The notes under the pieces are model-generated. The model did not search any database. It was not told the DNA's origin and was given only the letters and a program-made list of their open reading frames with translations. Below are positions 44,778 through 52,660 of a stretch of 64,000 nucleotides of DNA, in pieces. The position numbers and the translations under genes were made by a program. The stretch covers positions 4,402,001 through 4,466,000 of the forward strand of contig NZ_AP024630.1 of assembly GCF_019976975.1 (NCBI RefSeq), written 5' to 3'. This stretch comes from Arthrobacter sp. NtRootA1 (GTDB lineage Bacteria > Actinomycetota > Actinomycetes > Actinomycetales > Micrococcaceae). Every line of letters starts with the position of its first letter. The stretch's first letter is position 1.

Positions 44778-46606
44778 GCGCCACAACCTTTGGAACCGCC
44801 AACGAGGACAACACGCTCCTGAGCAAAGCGGACAGCAAAGCAGTACGACGCCGGTCACTGGCCTTGCTGGGCTCGCTGATCCGCCCGGTGCGGTTGCGTT
44901 TCTGGATGACAATCGTGATGGTGGTGGTTTCACAGCTCACCCGCGTGGCGGGGCCAGCCCTGATCGCCTTTGGCATCGACACCGCTTTGCCCGCATTGCA
45001 AGCCGGCGACAATGGCCCGTTGGTACTCGCCGGTGCCTTGTACTTGGCCGCGGCAGTCGCCACCGCTGCAATGACCGCCCTCTACGTAACGTCCACAGCC
45101 CAATTGAGCCAAGCCATGCTTCTGGACCTCCGGGTCCGCGTGTTCAGGCACACCCAGCGGTTGAGCCTTGAATTCCATGAGAAATACACGTCCGGCCGCA
45201 TCATCGCCCGTCAAACCTCGGACCTCGAGGCGCTGCGGGAGTTGCTGGACTCCGGCGTAAGCTCGCTGGCCTCGGGCATGCTGTTCATGCTCTTCACAGC
45301 CTTCACTGTATTTGCCTTGGACTGGCGGAGCGGATTGATCATGCTTGCGGCGGGTGTGCCCATGTTCCTACTCGCGCGCTGGTACCAAAAGCATTCACAG
45401 ATCGCGTTCCGGGAATCCCGGGTGGTTTCGGCGCGGTTGATCGTACACTTCGTGGAAACCATGACCGGCATCCGTGCAGTGAAGGCCTTCCGCAAGGAGC
45501 GCGAGAACGCCGACCGCTATGGAGCCCTGGCTGAGGACTACCGCAAGAACACTGTCCGCTCCATCAACCTGAACGGCATCTTCCAGCCGGGACTGGTCCT
45601 GATCGGCAACGTGTGCGTGGCGACGGTCCTGTTGTTCGGCGGGTTCAGGGTGCTCAGTGGTGACCTCGCAGTGGGCGTACTCCTGGCCCTCATCTTGTCC
45701 ACGAAGCGCTTCTTCCAGCCGGTGGACCAGATGGCCATGTTCTACAACTCCTTCCAGAGTGCCCAGGCTGCACTGGAGAAAGTATCCGGGCTCCTCGAAG
45801 AGGTACCCACCGTCCGGCCTCCAAAAAATCCTGTGCCGCTGAAGAGTTCACGCGGCGAGATCGACTTCAAGGGTGTGCAGTTCGGGTACAGCGACGGCAA
45901 GGTGGTTGTGCCCCAGCTGGACCTTCACATTCCGGCTGGCCAAACCGTCGCCTTGGTTGGGCAGACGGGCGCCGGCAAATCCACTCTTGCAAAACTCGTC
46001 GCGCGCTTCTACGACGTCACGTCAGGCGCCATCACTTTGGACGGCATTGACCTCCGTGATCTGGCTACCACCGACCTTCGCCGCGCAGTGGTCATGGTGA
46101 CCCAGGAAGCCTTCCTGTTCAGCGGCTCCGTGGCGGAGAACATCGCGCTGGGCCGGCCGGAGGCTTCGCGTGCTGAAGTGGAGGCGGCGGCAAAAGCAGT
46201 GGGCGCCCATGAATTTATCCTGAGCTTGCCCGAGGGATATGACACGGATGTGAACAAGCGTGGTGGCCGCGTGTCCTCGGGCCAGCGCCAACTGATCGGA
46301 TTCGCCAGGGCCTTCCTCGCCGCGCCTGCCGTTCTGATCCTGGATGAAGCAACGTCTTCACTCGATATTCCCTCCGAGCGGATGGTGCAGGCAGGACTCG
46401 CCCATCTTCTGGAGGGTGTTGCAGGCCAGAACGCTGCCCGTACGGCCATCATCATTGCCCATCGCCTCTCCACCGTGGAGACAGCGGAAAGGGTGCTGGT
46501 GGTCCACGACGGCCGGATTGTTGAGGACGGAACACCGGCCGAGCTAATCACTGGTGGTGGCCAGTTTGCCCGGCTCCACGGAGCCTGGCGGGACTCGCTC
46601 GTGTGA
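44774..46606 (+). CDS. Heterodimeric ABC exporter, catalytic subunit
   Basis: A 610-residue half-transporter starting at GTG 44774 (GTGA overlap). After the membrane domain the NBD has Walker [13 protein letters not shown]-loop MVTQEAFLF, Walker [13 protein letters not shown] with the catalytic Glu, and H-loop IIAHRLST. Its signature motif is VSSGQRQ rather than LSGGQ. This complements the first subunit: one composite site is competent (this Walker B with the partner's LSGGQ), the other degenerate. The pair therefore works as an obligate heterodimer. Confidence 0.94.
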   Translation: MSATTFGTANEDNTLLSKADSKAVRRRSLALLGSLIRPVRLRFWMTIVMVVVSQLTRVAGPALIAFGIDTALPALQAGDNGPLVLAGALYLAAAVATAAMTALYVTSTAQLSQAMLLDLRVRVFRHTQRLSLEFHEKYTSGRIIARQTSDLEALRELLDSGVSSLASGMLFMLFTAFTVFALDWRSGLIMLAAGVPMFLLARWYQKHSQIAFRESRVVSARLIVHFVETMTGIRAVKAFRKERENADRYGALAEDYRKNTVRSINLNGIFQPGLVLIGNVCVATVLLFGGFRVLSGDLAVGVLLALILSTKRFFQPVDQMAMFYNSFQSAQAALEKVSGLLEEVPTVRPPKNPVPLKSSRGEIDFKGVQFGYSDGKVVVPQLDLHIPAGQTVALVGQTGAGKSTLAKLVARFYDVTSGAITLDGIDLRDLATTDLRRAVVMVTQEAFLFSGSVAENIALGRPEASRAEVEAAAKAVGAHEFILSLPEGYDTDVNKRGGRVSSGQRQLIGFARAFLAAPAVLILDEATSSLDIPSERMVQAGLAHLLEGVAGQNAARTAIIIAHRLSTVETAERVLVVHDGRIVEDGTPAELITGGGQFARLHGAWRDSLV

Positions 46607-46681
46607 GGAGCGACACCCGCTCCTCGATTTCGCATCCCGCAGCGATTCAGCTATCCTTGAACAGTTGCTTTCGCAGCGGAT

Positions 46682-46758
<77 letters not shown>

Positions 46759-46764
46759 AAAAGG

Positions 46765-46795
46765 AAATGGCGTCGAGAAATCGGCGCCATTTTTG
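46765..46795 (+). terminator. Terminator of the tRNA-Pro gene
   Basis: AAATGGCG (46765-46772) pairs with CGCCATTT (46785-46792), followed by a T-rich tail (TTTTTGTTTG). Confidence 0.9.
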
Positions 46796-46980
46796 TTTGT
46801 CCGGGGATGCCCTGAGTGCCGCCACGACACGGACGTTCGTCCAAGCCACGCATCCCCGTTGGCGACAGCCACATCCGGGTGTCGCCAACCCGTTTCGGGT
46901 TCCGGGGCGAATTTGGGTGTCACCGTCGCACCGCCTGCAAACCCCCGCGTGCAAACCCGAGCACCCGCAGGAACGCAAAA
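46796..46980. other. 185-bp stretch without a recognisable gene
   Basis: This lies between the tRNA-Pro terminator and the shared terminator at 46981. It contains small frames but none with a ribosome site or familiar sequence, and a minor hairpin (AACCCGTTTCGGGTT). No tRNA-derived direct repeat was seen here. Confidence 0.5.
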
Positions 46981-47020
46981 GAAAACCCCGGAGCATCGCT
47001 CGTCACGCTCCGGGGTTTTC
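46981..47020 (-). terminator. Terminator downstream of the small secreted peptide gene
   Basis: GAAAACCCCGGAGC (46981-46994) and GCTCCGGGGTTTTC (47007-47020) form a perfect 14-bp stem. The A and T ends make it usable in both directions, but it lies 17 bp past the stop of the minus-strand peptide gene. Confidence 0.92.
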
Positions 47021-47036
47021 TTCAGTAATTACTGAT

Positions 47037-47246
47037 TTACATAGGATCCGGCCAGTTGCCGATGGACGACGTCGTGTACGTCGTGTCACCTGACGTGGTG
47101 GTGGACCTCATAGGATCGGGCCAGTTGCCAATAGCACTTACCGAGCCGGAGTCTGCCGCTGCAGCAGCAGAGACGACTGCGGGAGCCGCAACCGTAAAAG
47201 CGAGAGCGCCTGCCAAGGCCACCGAAGCGGCCATTTTCTTGAACAT
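47037..47246 (-). CDS. Small secreted peptide precursor with duplicated IGNWPDPM motif (putative signal propeptide)
   Basis: A 69-residue protein from ATG 47246 with GGGGA five bases upstream (a TTG at 47258 would add four residues). It has a Lys-Lys n-region, a hydrophobic core (ASVALAGALAFTVAAPAVV) and an Ala-rich cleavage zone, so the mature chain is about 35-40 residues. The mature part contains SAIGNWPDPM and ends with SSIGNWPDPM; the two octapeptides are identical and lie 23 residues apart, joined by a Ser/Thr-rich linker. The DNA copies (47040-47063 and 47109-47132) differ at two of 24 bases. It is head to head with an XRE/TPR-type regulator. I infer a peptide pheromone precursor; a small exported protein of other function is the alternative. 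Confidence 0.85.
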   Translation of the reverse strand: MFKKMAASVALAGALAFTVAAPAVVSAAAAADSGSVSAIGNWPDPMRSTTTSGDTTYTTSSIGNWPDPM

Positions 47247-47296
47247 TATGTTCCCCAATGCGAGTCGGATTCGTTACGGAAATTGCACGGTCCCTG

Positions 47297-47336
47297 TTGA
47301 CATACATTGTAAAATGTTTTCCACAGAGACTGTCAA
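47297..47336. promoter_or_regulatory. Overlapping divergent promoter/operator of the peptide-regulator pair
   Basis: On the minus strand TTGACA (complement of 47331-47336) and TACAAT (complement of 47306-47311) are separated by 19 bp and point at the peptide gene. On the plus strand TTGACA at 47297-47302 points at the regulator but lacks a clear -10. CATTGTAAAATG (47305-47316) is a near-palindrome (10 of 12 positions) lying over the minus-strand -10, a natural place for regulator binding. Confidence 0.55.
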
Positions 47337-47370
47337 GGTTTTGGTGAAAAGACACCTGTAGGAGGACCCC

Positions 47371-48651
47371 GTGGGAAACGGATTCGGCGAGAAGCTACGT
47401 GCCGAACGGCTCGAACGCGGGTTGACGCAGGCAGAACTGGGCAAAAACCTGTATTCCCCGAGCTACATTTCGCTGCTTGAAACAGGTCGTCGCGAGCCTA
47501 CTGCCGAGGTCATCGAAGAGCTGGCACGCAGGCTCGAGCTAGCGCCCAAGGCGTTGGAAGCCTGGAGCCAACCTGTCTCCGTGAGCGATGCAGAGTACGT
47601 GCTGGCTGGCTTGTATGCCCGGCAAGCCTGGGACCTGCGCGACTACCAACTCGCAGCAAGCCATGCAGCGACTGCCGCGCAGATCGCCCTCGAGGCGAAG
47701 AACAACAGCGCCTGGTGGAATATGACCTACATGCAGGCCGAGTGTGTGATGAAGCAAGGCCAACTCAAGGAATGCCAGCAAATTGTCGAACATTTGTTGG
47801 AACACCCCATGGCGACGGAATCGGCGGGGCTTGGCGTCCGGGCATGGCAGATGCTTGCCGCAGTCTGTCACGGACAAGGTCAGCTGGCCACCGCCGTCGA
47901 GCATGCAAAGAAAGCTGTGCAACTGTCCGAACAGCTGCCCAAGGGATCCACGCTGATTATCGGCGCGCACCGGGCGTTGATCGGCGCCCTCGCGGAGAGC
48001 GGCAAGCTTGACGAAGCATGGGAGTACTGCCTGACCATGATCGAGCACATGGACGAGCACTCCATGTCCCAGCTGGCCGGCGAGGTCGCGTGGGTGGTGG
48101 GCAACGTTGCTTTCATGCGACACGACTACGTTGAGGGCATCAAGCACCACGAGCGCGCGGCAAAGCTGCTCTCCCCTGCCAACGACATCGAACTGTGGGC
48201 CCGATTCAACAAGGCATCGGCCGCTGTCAGGTTGTCGTCCGGCATTGTTGAGCCCGAAACCCTGTCCGCAATTGAACGTGCCGAGCTGGCGTTGTCCATC
48301 GTCGGGGGAAACAAGACGGACCAGCTGGAAGTAGCTTTCATCCGCGCACGCTGGCTCTACCTGACGGGCGATATTCCGGCCGCGGTGGACAAGCTTCGCG
48401 AGATCTACAAGGACCGCAAGGTATTGGCCCGCCACACGGCTGGAGAGGTCTCGCTGTTGCTGGGGAAGTCCTTGAAGGCAGCAGGTGAAACCACGGAGGC
48501 CCTGCACTATCTGGAAGAGGCCCAGCACGACTTCAGTGCAGCCGGCGCCTCGGACCGGGTACAGCAAGCCATGGATGCTGTCCTGGAGATCCGCCTGGCG
48601 GAACGCCGCGCCGCTGCATCACACCCGGAAGCGCACTCCGAAGCAAGCTAG
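47371..48651 (+). CDS. XRE-HTH regulator with C-terminal TPR-like helical domain (RRNPP-like)
   Basis: A 426-residue protein from GTG 47371, with AGGAGG directly upstream. Residues ~6-60 form an XRE helix-turn-helix (FGEKLRAERLERGLTQAELG, then SPSYISLLETGRREPTAEVI). The remaining ~350 residues are helical with TPR-like units, for example YQLAASHAATAAQIALEAK, LATAVEHAKKAVQLSEQL, KLDEAWEYCLTMIEHMDEH, YVEGIKHHERAAKLLSPAN and ETTEALHYLEEAQHDFSAAG. That architecture is shared by Rgg, PlcR, PrgX and NprR, whose TPRs bind imported peptides. It is divergent from a gene for a small secreted repeat-containing peptide, 124 bp away. No enzymatic domain. Peptide binding is inferred. Confidence 0.9.
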   Translation: MGNGFGEKLRAERLERGLTQAELGKNLYSPSYISLLETGRREPTAEVIEELARRLELAPKALEAWSQPVSVSDAEYVLAGLYARQAWDLRDYQLAASHAATAAQIALEAKNNSAWWNMTYMQAECVMKQGQLKECQQIVEHLLEHPMATESAGLGVRAWQMLAAVCHGQGQLATAVEHAKKAVQLSEQLPKGSTLIIGAHRALIGALAESGKLDEAWEYCLTMIEHMDEHSMSQLAGEVAWVVGNVAFMRHDYVEGIKHHERAAKLLSPANDIELWARFNKASAAVRLSSGIVEPETLSAIERAELALSIVGGNKTDQLEVAFIRARWLYLTGDIPAAVDKLREIYKDRKVLARHTAGEVSLLLGKSLKAAGETTEALHYLEEAQHDFSAAGASDRVQQAMDAVLEIRLAERRAAASHPEAHSEAS

Positions 48652-48670
48652 CCAACCACGAAAACACACA

Positions 48671-48717
48671 AAAAGCCCCGGACCAGTGGTGAACTTGAAC
48701 TGGTCCGGGGCTGTTTT
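48671..48717 (+). terminator. Terminator after the XRE/TPR regulator (shared with purC)
   Basis: AGCCCCGGACCAGT (48674-48687) and ACTGGTCCGGGGCT (48699-48712) form a perfect 14-bp stem with A-rich and T-rich flanks, between two converging genes. Confidence 0.93.
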
Positions 48718-48725
48718 GGTGCAAC

Positions 48726-49664
48726 TTAGGCGAACGTCCGCCCTGTGAGTTTCTCGTAGGCTTCCACGTAGCGGGCACGGGTGCGCTCCACGACTTCAGC
48801 GGGCAAGGCCGGCGGAGGCGTGTCCGAGGACTTGTCCCAGCCGGACTCGGCCGAGGTCAGCCAGTCACGGACGTACTGCTTGTCATACGAGGGCTGCGAC
48901 TGGCCCGGCGCATAAGTGGATGCGTCCCAGAAACGGGAGGAGTCCGGGGTGAGGACTTCGTCGCCCAGCGTGATGATGCCCGTGTACGTGTCGAGGCCGA
49001 ACTCCACCTTGGTGTCGGCAAGGATGATGCCCCGTTCGCGGGCGATCTCCTCAGCGCGGGTGTAGATCTTCAGCGTGAGTTCGCTGAGGCGGGCGGCGAT
49101 GTCGTCACCGACTATGGCCACGACGTCGTCATAGGTAATGTTGACGTCGTGCTCGCCGACGTCGGCCTTGGCAGAGGGCGTGAACAGTGCCTTCTCCAGG
49201 CGGGAACCGTCAACAAGCCCGTCGGGAAGCGGGATGTTGCAGACCGTACGGGAGTGCTTGTACTCCTCCAGCCCGGAACCCGTGAGGTAGCCACGGGCGA
49301 TGCACTCCACCGGGAACATCTCCAGCTTCTTGCAGATCATGGCCCGGCCCTCGACGGCGGCCGGAACGCCACCCTCAACCGTGGAGGCCAGCACGTGGTT
49401 CTCAACATCCAGCTGATCGAACCACCACAGGCTGAGCTGCGTCAGTATGCGGCCCTTGTCAGGGATTTCGCTGCTCAGGACGTGGTCGTAGGCACTGATG
49501 CGGTCGCTGGCAACCACCAGTACGCACTCCTGGCCGACCTTTTCAGTGATGGATTCATCCGTGGGGACGTAGAGGTCGCGAACCTTGCCGGAATAGACGT
49601 GCGTCCAGCCCGGAAGCTGCAGGGTCTCGGTTTTGAAACCGCCTGTGGGGAGCGAATCAGTCAT
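48726..49664 (-). CDS. purC: Phosphoribosylaminoimidazole-succinocarboxamide synthase
   Basis: A 312-residue SAICAR synthetase of the longer actinobacterial/eukaryote-like form. Motifs: HVYSGKVRDLYVP, VVASDRISAYDHVLSSEIPDKG, ECIARGYLTGSGLEEY, and LADTKVEFGLD. It joins aspartate to CAIR in purine synthesis. Its ATG lies two bases after the purD stop, so purD-purC is a coupled operon ending at the terminator at 48671-48717. Confidence 0.97.
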   Translation of the reverse strand: MTDSLPTGGFKTETLQLPGWTHVYSGKVRDLYVPTDESITEKVGQECVLVVASDRISAYDHVLSSEIPDKGRILTQLSLWWFDQLDVENHVLASTVEGGVPAAVEGRAMICKKLEMFPVECIARGYLTGSGLEEYKHSRTVCNIPLPDGLVDGSRLEKALFTPSAKADVGEHDVNITYDDVVAIVGDDIAARLSELTLKIYTRAEEIARERGIILADTKVEFGLDTYTGIITLGDEVLTPDSSRFWDASTYAPGQSQPSYDKQYVRDWLTSAESGWDKSSDTPPPALPAEVVERTRARYVEAYEKLTGRTFA

Positions 49665-49666
49665 GC

Positions 49667-50977
49667 TCAGGCCTGTACTTTCGGGAGGGTTCCGGTTGCT
49701 GCGTAGGGCACTCGGATTTCACCGCGGGCGGCCTTGCCTCCGATATCCGTACGGAACTGCGAGCCTTCAAGCTGAACCAGCTCAACGCCGTCGTACGCTT
49801 TTTCGCGGGCCTCCACCAGATCGGAACCGAGCGCGACCACTGCGAGAACGCGACCGCCGGCCGAAACCACTTTGCCTTCCTCATCCAGCTTGGTGCCGGC
49901 GTGGACAACGTGGACGCCTTCGAGCTCGTCCACCTTCTTCAGGCCGCGGATGCGATCCCCTGTGCGGGGAGTATCCGGATAGTTTTCGGCGGCCACGACG
50001 ACGGCGACTGCCGTGTCCTTGGACCAGCGCAGCTCCTCTGCGGTGTCCAGTTCGCCCTTGGCAGCTGCCAGGAGCAGCGCACCGAGCGGAGTCTTGAGTC
50101 GGGCGAGGACTGCCTGGGTCTCGGGGTCGCCGAAGCGTACGTTGAACTCGATGACGCGCGTACCGCGCGAGGTGAGTGCAAGGCCGCAGTACAACACGCC
50201 GATGAAGGGCGTGCCGCGGCGTGCCATCTCATCCACGGTTGGCTGGGCGACGCGGTCGATAACTTCCTGGACCAGGCCTTCGGGAGCCCACTCGAGCGGC
50301 GTGTAGGCGCCCATGCCACCAGTGTTCGGGCCTTCGTCGTTATCGTAGATGCGCTTGAAGTCCTGCGCCGGAGACAGGGGAACGGTGGTGCGTCCATCGC
50401 AGAGGACGAACAGGGAAACTTCGGGGCCGTCGAGGAATTCTTCGATGACAACTGTTCCGCCAGCGTCGAAGCAAGCCTGCGCATGCGCGAGGGCTTCCTC
50501 GCGGTCGTTGGTGACCACAACGCCCTTGCCTGCGGCGAGGCCGTCGTCCTTGACAACGTGCGGAGCGCCGAACGTAGCCAGGGCGTCGGCGGCTTCCTCT
50601 GCATTGGTGGCAACGCGCGCCATGGCCGTGGGAACGCCAGCCTCAGCCATGATCTGCTTGGCGAAGGCCTTGGACGCTTCGAGCTGGGCTGCTTCCTTGC
50701 TCGGTCCGAAGACCGGAATCCCGGCGGCACGGACGGCGTCGGACACACCGGCGGCCAGGGGAGCCTCCGGACCGACGACAACCAGGTCTACGCCCAGCTT
50801 GGTGGCGAGCGCGGACACGGCTTCCGGGTTGTTCCCGTCAATTGCGTGCGTGGGAACGAGTTTGCTGATGCCCGCGTTGCCCGGGGCAGCGTGGACCTCG
50901 GAAACGTTGGGATCTTCAAGCAGAGAGCGGACAATGGCGTGTTCGCGGCCGCCTGGGCCAATGACGAGTACCTTCAC
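49667..50977 (-). CDS. purD: Phosphoribosylamine-glycine ligase
   Basis: About 436 residues from GTG 50977 (a TTG three codons earlier also opens the frame). It makes GAR from phosphoribosylamine, glycine and ATP. The N-terminal domain starts VLVIGPGGREHAIV; the ATP-grasp region has KDDGLAAGKGVVV, VIEEFLDGPEVSLFVL, GPNTGGMGAY and IEFNVRFGDPETQ. First gene of the purD-purC operon; 137 bp separate it from the divergent asparaginase gene. No riboswitch-like structure was seen upstream. Confidence 0.97.
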   Translation of the reverse strand: MKVLVIGPGGREHAIVRSLLEDPNVSEVHAAPGNAGISKLVPTHAIDGNNPEAVSALATKLGVDLVVVGPEAPLAAGVSDAVRAAGIPVFGPSKEAAQLEASKAFAKQIMAEAGVPTAMARVATNAEEAADALATFGAPHVVKDDGLAAGKGVVVTNDREEALAHAQACFDAGGTVVIEEFLDGPEVSLFVLCDGRTTVPLSPAQDFKRIYDNDEGPNTGGMGAYTPLEWAPEGLVQEVIDRVAQPTVDEMARRGTPFIGVLYCGLALTSRGTRVIEFNVRFGDPETQAVLARLKTPLGALLLAAAKGELDTAEELRWSKDTAVAVVVAAENYPDTPRTGDRIRGLKKVDELEGVHVVHAGTKLDEEGKVVSAGGRVLAVVALGSDLVEAREKAYDGVELVQLEGSQFRTDIGGKAARGEIRVPYAATGTLPKVQA

Positions 50978-51114
50978 AGTCTTCAAGGGTACTTTGTGTA
51001 GGGCGCGGGGCCTAAGCTGTGTCGGTTCCCCGGCAACGGATGACTGGATCCGGGACCGCGCCCGGACCTCGCATGTGACCAGGGAACACAGCGGACGCGC
51101 CCTAGACTGGCCTC

Positions 51115-52131
51115 ATGCCCATGAGTTCGCATGAAACGTTCAACGTTGAGTCCGCCGTCGAACTGGCAGTCATCGAGCGCAGTGGCTTTATCGAGTCCCG
51201 GCACATCGGTGCTGCCGTCGTCCTTGCCGGTGACGGAAGCGTAGTCACCCGGCTGGGTGACATCGATGCTCCCATCCTGGCCCGCTCCACCCTGAAACCA
51301 TTCCAGGCCCTCGCAGCCATGCAGTCCGGCGTCCCGCTTCGGGGCGCACAGGTGGCTGTGGCCTGCGGAAGCCACACCGGTTCACTGGACCACATGGACG
51401 TGGTGGAGGGAATGCTCAAAGCGGCCGGTGTCCGCGAGGATCAGCTTCAGTGCCCCACCGCATGGCCACAGGATGAAACCGCCCGCAATTGGCTGGTCCG
51501 TTCCGAACGCGGCCAGAGCAGGCTTGCGTTCAATTGTTCCGGGAAGCACGCGGCTTTCCTGTGGGCCTGCACGGAAAACGGCTGGGATCTTCGCAGTTAC
51601 CTTGAGCCGAATCATCCGTTGCAGCAGCGCGTGCGGACCGTGATCGAGGAATACAGCGGCGAAACGATCTCGCATTTGGGCATTGATGGCTGCGGAGCAC
51701 CCGTTGCGGCGATTTCGCTGACTGGACTGGCCCGGGCGTATTCACGTCTGGCTAAATCACCGGGCGATTCCTCCTCGAACGCACGCGCCGCAACCATCGC
51801 CACGTCCATGCTGGACTACCCGTGGGCGGTCCAGGGCAAAGGCGAGTCGAACACGATCGTCATGGAAGAGCTGGACATCCTGGCCAAGATCGGCGCCGAA
51901 GGGATTCTGGTCCTCGCCACTCCCACCGGCGCAACCGTGGCCGTCAAGATGCTGGACGGCAACCTCCGCGCTACGTCCCTGGTGGGCTTGACCCTGCTTG
52001 CCGTAAGCGGCGCGGTAGATATTCCCGCGGTTTCCAACGTCCTGGAACGCGTCGTGGAACCCGTGCTCGGCGGCGGGCGTCCAGTGGGCAAGATCCGCTT
52101 GGGCCACGCCGTATCCGCGATGCTCGACTGA
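51115..52131 (+). CDS. Asparaginase (L-asparaginase II-like, Rhizobium-type family)
   Basis: A 338-residue protein matching the asparaginase family typified by Rhizobium etli AnsA, distinct from the bacterial type I/II enzymes. Typical stretches: ARSTLKPFQALAAM (Ser and Lys of the proposed catalytic pair), VACGSHTGSLDHMDVVEGML, FNCSGKHAAFLWAC with conserved Cys and Ser-Lys, and GIDGCGAPVAAISL. It probably hydrolyses asparagine to aspartate and ammonia in the cytoplasm. The next gene (sterol-carrier-like) follows after 28 bp and is probably cotranscribed. Confidence 0.9.
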   Translation: MPMSSHETFNVESAVELAVIERSGFIESRHIGAAVVLAGDGSVVTRLGDIDAPILARSTLKPFQALAAMQSGVPLRGAQVAVACGSHTGSLDHMDVVEGMLKAAGVREDQLQCPTAWPQDETARNWLVRSERGQSRLAFNCSGKHAAFLWACTENGWDLRSYLEPNHPLQQRVRTVIEEYSGETISHLGIDGCGAPVAAISLTGLARAYSRLAKSPGDSSSNARAATIATSMLDYPWAVQGKGESNTIVMEELDILAKIGAEGILVLATPTGATVAVKMLDGNLRATSLVGLTLLAVSGAVDIPAVSNVLERVVEPVLGGGRPVGKIRLGHAVSAMLD

Positions 52132-52159
52132 GTCACCTAGTTATATAAGGAAAGAAACC

Positions 52160-52591
52160 ATGGCAGTTGCACGACGCCGCATCGACGTCAACGAGGGCCG
52201 CGCTGCGCTGGCAGCCTGGCAATCCGCCGTCGGCCCCTCAACTGGAGGTCCCTCAGCTGGAGGCCCCTCGGGTGAAGGCGCCTCCGGCGAAACCGGCGCC
52301 GCACCGCCGTCGCGCTCTTTGATTGCGCTGGCCGTGCGCTACTCGCTCGAGGAAGTCACCGCCCGCGCGCCCGGCAATTCGGTGGAGGTCCGCGTGCCTC
52401 CGTTCGGCGTCACTCAGTGCGTGGAGGGGCCCCGTCACACCCGCGGCACTCCCCCAAACGTCATAGAGTGCGACGCCGCCACCTGGCTTGAGTTGGTTAC
52501 CGGCCGGATCTCGTGGGGAGACGCCGTTTCGGCTGGCCGCGTTGCCGCGTCCGGACTACGCGCGGACCTCTCGGAACTGCTTCCTCTCTAA
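52160..52591 (+). CDS. Sterol-carrier-family (SCP-like) protein
   Basis: A 143-residue protein with GGAAAGAAACC before the ATG. The conserved part (SLIALAVRYSLEEVTARAPG, VEVRVPPFGVTQCVEG, and CDAATWLELVTGRISWGDAV) matches the small bacterial SCP2-like domain often found near pur genes in Actinobacteria. Residues ~26-42 are a Gly/Pro/Ser-rich insertion with GGPS repeats (GPSTGGPSAGGPSGEG) encoded by a short direct repeat. Ligand and role are unknown. Confidence 0.85.
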   Translation: MAVARRRIDVNEGRAALAAWQSAVGPSTGGPSAGGPSGEGASGETGAAPPSRSLIALAVRYSLEEVTARAPGNSVEVRVPPFGVTQCVEGPRHTRGTPPNVIECDAATWLELVTGRISWGDAVSAGRVAASGLRADLSELLPL

Positions 52592-52600
52592 CGGCTTTGC

Positions 52601-52647
52601 GTACAGCCAATGCCCTCAAGACGGCGTCTTGAGGGCATTGGCTGTAC
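52601..52647. terminator. Long perfect palindrome between converging genes
   Basis: Two 23-bp arms (52601-52623 and 52625-52647) are exact complements around one central base, ending in GTACAGCC / GGCTGTAC. It lies between the SCP-like gene and dctA and probably terminates both. There is no T-run. Confidence 0.8.
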
Positions 52648-52660
52648 ACAAACTGTGGAG

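Noticed and set aside
46981-47020. Regulatory RNA overlapping the peptide gene terminator
   Set aside because: The structure is fully explained as a simple 14-bp terminator stem; no promoter for a separate RNA was seen.
46759-47036. Integration site of a mobile element at the tRNA-Pro 3' end
   Set aside because: No duplicated tRNA tail, integrase or excisionase was found nearby.
50978-51114. Purine riboswitch upstream of purD
   Set aside because: The short leader shows no three-way-junction pattern, and the region is a compact divergent promoter spacer.
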